A stretch of 48,840 nt of DNA. Source: a virus. Location of the stretch: positions 1 through 48,840 of the IMG/VR virus record IMGVR_UViG_3300025168_000138; one strand, 5' to 3'. Below, piece by piece: positions 45,558 through 48,840 of the stretch. Below the pieces are notes generated by a model. The model was not told where the DNA came from and made no database searches. It saw only the letters and a program-made list of their open reading frames with translations. The stretch's first letter is position 1; every line of letters starts with the position of its first letter. A program made the translations under genes and the position numbers.

Positions 45558-46510
45558 TCTTTTATTCTCTCTTTAATTGTAAATGTTGACATCTCCGCTT
45601 CATACGGGATCATACCTAGCAAGCCATCACGGTTCTTCTCCATGTGTACTGCTAGTAAACCACGAGGATCTTCGTTACAATATGTATCTGTAATACCATA
45701 CAAATCATGTGGTCTTTGTAACATCATAACAACATGTGCATCCTGACCAATAGAGTCACCGCCAAACAAATCTGTTAGCAATGGCTGATACTGTGCCTTA
45801 GCACGATGTTCTTGTTCTATGTTACGGTTTAGTTGAGATAGTAATATATTTATAGTCCCCATTTTAGCTTGCATCCACATACAACCTTTTGATACTTCGT
45901 TAAGTTTTTGTAATTCTTGCTCTCTACTACTTAGTATAAGTCTAGAATGATCAAACACATTAACAATAGTATAATCTGGCCGTTTATTACCTATGTCTAC
46001 ATTAGCTGCTTTAATATAGTCCATATCTCTAGGAACACTATTAAAGTATATAGGGTAGTTACTATACTTTAAAACTTCTTCTTTAAACTTTACATACTCT
46101 TCTTGTTCTAACTTCTTCTCTACAGATAGTAATTCACCTACCTGTTTATTTGTACCTTTTGAGCCTGCACGCAATATCTGCTGATAGCCGGGCATCTCGA
46201 AAGACCAATACAATACAAGTAATTTTTTACCTATATTGTTATCCAATAAATCAAAGATCAATTGGTTACTAAACGCTGATTTACCTACACCTGGACGACC
46301 TGCAATTACATACATCTTACCCGGTTGTAAACCACCTAGTAAGTTCTTGTTTAATCTTGCCCATTTGGTAGGATATACCATACGTCTACCATTCATACCG
46401 TCAGTTACCTGGTGCAGTGATGCACTGATAGCTTTCCTTATGCTCTTAAATCCCCTATCTTTAAAGGGATCGTGTAATTCTGTTGGTTTTTTGTTTTGTG
46501 TCATTTTCAT
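45554..46510 (-). CDS. DnaB-like replicative helicase (SF4), short form
   Basis: A 318-residue RecA-fold hexameric helicase. Motifs in order: Walker A AGRPGVGKS (K77, S78), catalytic Glu in YWSFEMPG (E105), a Walker B position at NVFDHSRL (D187), the QLNR block (Q226) and the Arg-finger region EKNRDGLLG (R294). The DnaB N-terminal primase-interaction domain is missing, so it is much shorter than bacterial DnaB (about 450-470 residues). The ATG at 46510 overlaps the previous gene by 50 bases; a second in-frame ATG at 46504 is equally possible. It would unwind the fork together with the DnaG-like primase and family A polymerase. Confidence 0.85.
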   Translation of the reverse strand: MKMTQNKKPTELHDPFKDRGFKSIRKAISASLHQVTDGMNGRRMVYPTKWARLNKNLLGGLQPGKMYVIAGRPGVGKSAFSNQLIFDLLDNNIGKKLLVLYWSFEMPGYQQILRAGSKGTNKQVGELLSVEKKLEQEEYVKFKEEVLKYSNYPIYFNSVPRDMDYIKAANVDIGNKRPDYTIVNVFDHSRLILSSREQELQKLNEVSKGCMWMQAKMGTINILLSQLNRNIEQEHRAKAQYQPLLTDLFGGDSIGQDAHVVMMLQRPHDLYGITDTYCNEDPRGLLAVHMEKNRDGLLGMIPYEAEMSTFTIKERIKE

Positions 46511-47012
46511 CTAAGTTTTCATACTTTTCCCAAGTATGGTTATTAATCCATGTTTCTAAGTTTTGCATATATGAAAGATTATGTCTTTCTATTGTAAGTT
46601 GTGTATCTAAACACTTCATTATGTGCTTGTGTTTATATAGCTTATCCCTTACTATCTTTTTATATTTTGCTTTGCATTTTGCATTAGCCTTAGAATCTGG
46701 ATCCTTAGCATGTAACACTCTAACACCACGATCAGTACTCATTACTTTCATAGGATACGTAGATATAAGCTCAGCAAACATCTGATCAAAATTTGAAGAG
46801 AAAAGATCTATGAACTCTTGTCTTATAAAATGTTGATCAGGTGTTTCACCTAGCTTAATATACCCTTCTTCTTGTAACTTTTCTAAATTTGGTTTAAGAT
46901 TAAGATTGTTTAAATAGGTATAACTTTCCTTGTGTATTATATAAAGATATAAATAGTCGTCAGCAGACATACCTGTCTGTTCTAACACTTCAAAATCTAT
47001 ATCAACATTCAT
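46461..47012 (-). CDS. Hypothetical protein upstream of the helicase
   Basis: A 183-residue soluble protein. An acidic helical N-terminus (LEQTGMSADDYLYLYIIHK) leads through a winged-helix-like segment (LEKLQEEGYIKLGETPDQHFIRQEFIDLF) to a Lys/Cys-containing basic helix (SKANAKCKAKYKKIVRDKLYKHK) and an aromatic C-terminus. The winged-helix look plus its 50-base overlap with the helicase gene suggest a DNA-binding or helicase-loading role. This is inference; no family was recognised. Confidence 0.5.
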   Translation of the reverse strand: MNVDIDFEVLEQTGMSADDYLYLYIIHKESYTYLNNLNLKPNLEKLQEEGYIKLGETPDQHFIRQEFIDLFSSNFDQMFAELISTYPMKVMSTDRGVRVLHAKDPDSKANAKCKAKYKKIVRDKLYKHKHIMKCLDTQLTIERHNLSYMQNLETWINNHTWEKYENLDENDTKQKTNRITRSL

Positions 47013-47108
47013 ATGGCAGTAAAGGTTATAAAAAGTTCTGTTATACTAATTTTTAAATCTAAAGCAAATATAATAAATTCTGTTATCATCTACAAATTAT
47101 TTGTATAA

Positions 47109-48278
47109 TTATTGCCAAACAATATTTTTCAGACTCTTTGTGGCTTTCTTGAGCCACTTTTCTTCCTGAGAATCAGCAACATAGATAATTACTATCTTAC
47201 CAATTTTACCCTCTTGAAAACGTATCAATCGTCCTACACGCTGTATCATAGACAAAGATTTGCTTGTAATACCACATAAAATACCCATGTTTGCGTTAGG
47301 AACATCAAAGCCTTGATTAAGCGCTTTTGTAGAAAACAACACATTTATATCATCATTCTTAAACGAATCTAATGCTAATTGTTTTTGTTTCTTAGTCTTT
47401 TTAGAGTGATAAGCCATACCATTTGGTATAGAAGCACATAATTTATCTGTAAAATCATTTGCACCACCAAACACTAGTATTTTCTTATCTGTATTTGCTG
47501 CATATATCTGTTGAAACTTATTTATTTTATTCTCTGCAAAATCTACAATCTGTTTACGTGCTCTAATGAGTCTATAAAACTGTACTGCTGCTTGCATTTG
47601 TACACCGGTTGCAGACTTGCTAGCTAAAATTCTCTTTGCTTCGTTAAATGCATCAAAATTACCTAGCTGATATTTCCAATAAATAAACTTATTATTTATC
47701 TTTTTATATTCTTCTGCCTCTTTATCTGTAAGCTTAACAGGTACACATGTAATCTCATATGGACTTACAATACCTAGCTTTACACATTTATCTAGTGTAA
47801 TCTTGTACGCTGTTGGCGCTATTTTATCTAGGAGCTCTTTGTACTCAATCTCTTCAGGTAAGGTTGCAGTCATACACAATAACATATTAAACTTATTGTT
47901 TTCAAAGAACTTACGATACTCTGGTGATAAACCTAAATGTATCTCATCACATACAACTATATTATAATGTTTATTTTTTAGTTTGTATGCACTCTGGTAG
48001 CACATAATTTCTACATTCTCATGTGATACACCCCATTTATCAAATTCTTCTATAAACTGATCTTGTAATTGTACAGTAGGGACAAGAATCAATGCATTAC
48101 CACCATCTTTAAGTGCATATTGCACAGCAAGGACACCAACTCTAGATTTACCAAAGCCGGTACCTGCAATTACAGAGCCTATAAATCCTTGGCCTGCCCA
48201 TTTGTTTAGAGCACTTTTTTGCTCAATGTCTCTTATTTTATTTATTTCACTCACGACGTCTTCATTTTTATTTACCAT
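47109..48278 (-). CDS. SF2 DNA/RNA helicase (DEIH box, UvsW/XPB-like)
   Basis: A 389-residue superfamily 2 helicase. Motif I GTGFGKS (K44), motif Ia ILVPTVQLQDQF, motif II VVCDEIH (D111, E112, H114), motif III MTATLP, motif V STKALNQGFDVP and motif VI QRVGRLIR (Q346, R350, R353) are all present. The compact size is like phage UvsW-type or XPB-core helicases, which remodel replication forks and R-loops. An AACAGGAAAGTATG start context gives a purine-rich site, unusual in this window. It overlaps the upstream 90-aa gene by seven bases; a 96-base gap without an obvious gene lies downstream. Confidence 0.85.
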   Translation of the reverse strand: MVNKNEDVVSEINKIRDIEQKSALNKWAGQGFIGSVIAGTGFGKSRVGVLAVQYALKDGGNALILVPTVQLQDQFIEEFDKWGVSHENVEIMCYQSAYKLKNKHYNIVVCDEIHLGLSPEYRKFFENNKFNMLLCMTATLPEEIEYKELLDKIAPTAYKITLDKCVKLGIVSPYEITCVPVKLTDKEAEEYKKINNKFIYWKYQLGNFDAFNEAKRILASKSATGVQMQAAVQFYRLIRARKQIVDFAENKINKFQQIYAANTDKKILVFGGANDFTDKLCASIPNGMAYHSKKTKKQKQLALDSFKNDDINVLFSTKALNQGFDVPNANMGILCGITSKSLSMIQRVGRLIRFQEGKIGKIVIIYVADSQEEKWLKKATKSLKNIVWQ

Positions 48279-48544
48279 ACTTTCCTGTTATTTTTTAATT
48301 TATATTTAGTCATATTATTTGCCTTCATAATAGATTTATAGTTTAACGGTGGGACATAATGAGTAGGCGCAAGTACAAACTTACTATAGTTTGTATCATT
48401 ATATTTATATCTCTTACATCTAACCTCTTGCTTACCGCTATACTTAAACCAATCATTCATATCAACAACTTTAATTGCATGTAAATCTTTTAAACACTGT
48501 TCTTGTTTAATCTCTTCTATTAAATATTTACTAAGATCTTTCAT
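48272..48544 (-). CDS. Small hypothetical protein, 90 aa
   Basis: A 90-residue basic, Tyr/Lys-rich protein, first gene after the polymerase and element C. An early acidic helix (IEEIKQEQCLKDLHAIKVVDMNDW) is followed by a basic part (QEVRCKRYKYNDTNYSKF, MTKYKLKNNRKVW). There is no known motif. It overlaps the SF2 helicase start by seven bases, so the two are probably translated together. Function unknown. Confidence 0.5.
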   Translation of the reverse strand: MKDLSKYLIEEIKQEQCLKDLHAIKVVDMNDWFKYSGKQEVRCKRYKYNDTNYSKFVLAPTHYVPPLNYKSIMKANNMTKYKLKNNRKVW

Positions 48545-48577
48545 ATATATATATTTAGTTTTAGTTTATAAATAAAC

Positions 48578-48645
48578 ATGAGTGAGGCAAAACATTTAAT
48601 ATTATGGACGCTCTTATACATCCGTTAGATTAGGACCTCACTCAT
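48578..48645 (-). ncRNA. Structured RNA element C (GUAUAAGAGC hairpin)
   Basis: A 68-nt fold starting two bases after the polymerase stop. The outer stem is a perfect 10-bp pair (ATGAGTGAGG 48578-48587 with CCTCACTCAT 48636-48645). The inner hairpin in - strand RNA is GGAUG, loop UAUAAGAG, CGUCC, at 48606-48623. It shares with element A the UAAC just upstream of the hairpin, the apex GUAUAAGAGC and an AT-rich 3' arm. One inner pair is U-G on the - strand but would be C-A on the + strand, so the - strand is the transcribed one. It lies in the 5' region of the 90-aa/SF2 helicase pair. Confidence 0.65.
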
Positions 48646-48647
48646 AC

Positions 48648-48840
48648 TTATTTTTCCCAGCAATTACTCACTGTTACTTCGGCTTTTAATAAGCCATTTG
48701 TTACTATCTCTAGTGCAGCTTGTTCCATTAACTCTTTCATTTTCGTTGACCACCATTCTATATATTCATTTTTACATATAGTGTCAATTTGATCATGTAC
48801 AGTCATTACTATTTTAACAGGCACATCAAAGTCTTTAATA
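48648..48840 (-). CDS. Family A DNA polymerase, C-terminal fragment
   Basis: The right edge cuts this gene; only the last 63 residues are visible, ending at TAA 48648-48650. They read as the end of a Pol I-type polymerase: VMTVHDQID is motif C, with the His-Asp that binds the catalytic metal, followed by a helix (KMKELMEQAALEIV) and the terminal strand with VTVSNCWEK, parallel to the 'V-x-xGxNWxxxK' end of Pol I. The usual motif C Glu (HDE) is Gln here. It begins the visible part of the leftward replication operon, and would work with the separate FEN-type nuclease at 34916-35668. Confidence 0.75.
   Translation of the reverse strand, partial: IKDFDVPVKIVMTVHDQIDTICKNEYIEWWSTKMKELMEQAALEIVTNGLLKAEVTVSNCWEK

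Noticed and set aside
47013-47108. A 31-codon + strand frame filling the gap opposite the replication operon.
   Set aside because: It is on the wrong strand in a dense leftward operon and has low-complexity Ile/Lys content; chance opening in AT-rich DNA is likely.
1-48840. Stop-codon reassignment, known in some crAss-like phages.
   Set aside because: TAA, TAG (6071-6073, rIIB) and TGA (helicase, 254-aa gene) all end genes at positions that agree with overlapping or abutting starts, and long genes stay open under the standard code.
1-48840. Long frames on the strand opposite to the large genes (for example opposite 21294-21770 and 27371-27844).
   Set aside because: They lie fully within well-supported genes, are low-complexity Ser/Leu/Ile-rich, and lack gene-like spacing; they are frame shadows.
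1-48840. Integrase, repressor, attachment sites or insertion sequences.
   Set aside because: No tyrosine or serine recombinase, transposase or terminal inverted repeat pattern was found; nothing suggests a prophage in this window.

Overview
The window looks like about half of a large, AT-rich, double-stranded DNA tailed phage genome related to the crAss-like phages (order Crassvirales). The best evidence is a 2047-residue protein with the DFDID catalytic signature of the giant virion RNA polymerase of that group. It sits in a run of very large proteins that I infer are ejected virion cargo, next to a long tail nozzle-like protein. No terminase, portal or major capsid gene is visible; they presumably lie beyond the left edge. 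Genes use the standard code (TAA, TAG and TGA all act as stops). Starts are mostly preceded by A/T-rich leaders without Shine-Dalgarno sequences, which together with the crAss-like kinship suggests a Bacteroidota, perhaps marine flavobacterial, host. That host call is inference.

Right-going block (1-33655, + strand). A left-truncated modular tail fibre is followed by small putative virion proteins, a 3-TM-like holin, two putative neck/ring proteins, a Lys/Gly-rich basic protein, a 1780-residue tail nozzle ('muzzle')-like protein, and six further proteins: a 353-aa Gly/Ala-rich protein, a 727-aa GG-motif protein, an 843-aa helical protein, a 1514-aa protein with hydrophobic and charged coiled parts, the virion RNA polymerase, and a 1460-aa protein with an HEFGH metallopeptidase motif. 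Genes abut or overlap by a few bases and read as one late operon.

A hairpin terminator at about 33669-33685, with a U-tract on both sides, separates the two convergent blocks.

Left-going block (48840-33691, - strand). This is the replication, recombination and host-takeover module. In transcription order it holds: the C-terminus of a family A DNA polymerase, a small protein, an SF2 helicase, an unknown protein, a DnaB-like helicase, a 46-aa small protein, a Sak4/RecA-like ATPase, a small protein, a putative SSB, a DnaG-like primase with degenerate metal sites, a metallophosphoesterase, a T7-endonuclease-I-like resolvase, a zinc-finger protein, RIIA-like GHKL ATPase, a spore-photoproduct-lyase-like radical SAM protein, RIIB-like protein, a 5'-3' exonuclease/FEN, an unknown protein and a Nmad1-like protein.

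The least expected features are non-coding. Two - strand intergenic gaps (35697-35786 and 48578-48645) carry a similar RNA fold: a different but perfect 10-bp closing stem, and an inner hairpin with an identical GUAUAAGAGC apex whose stem changes keep pairing only in the - strand RNA. A third gap (40856-40962) is also structured. In addition, a decamer ACYAATTAAA (with one variant) sits exactly 8 or 11 nt before five - strand start codons.
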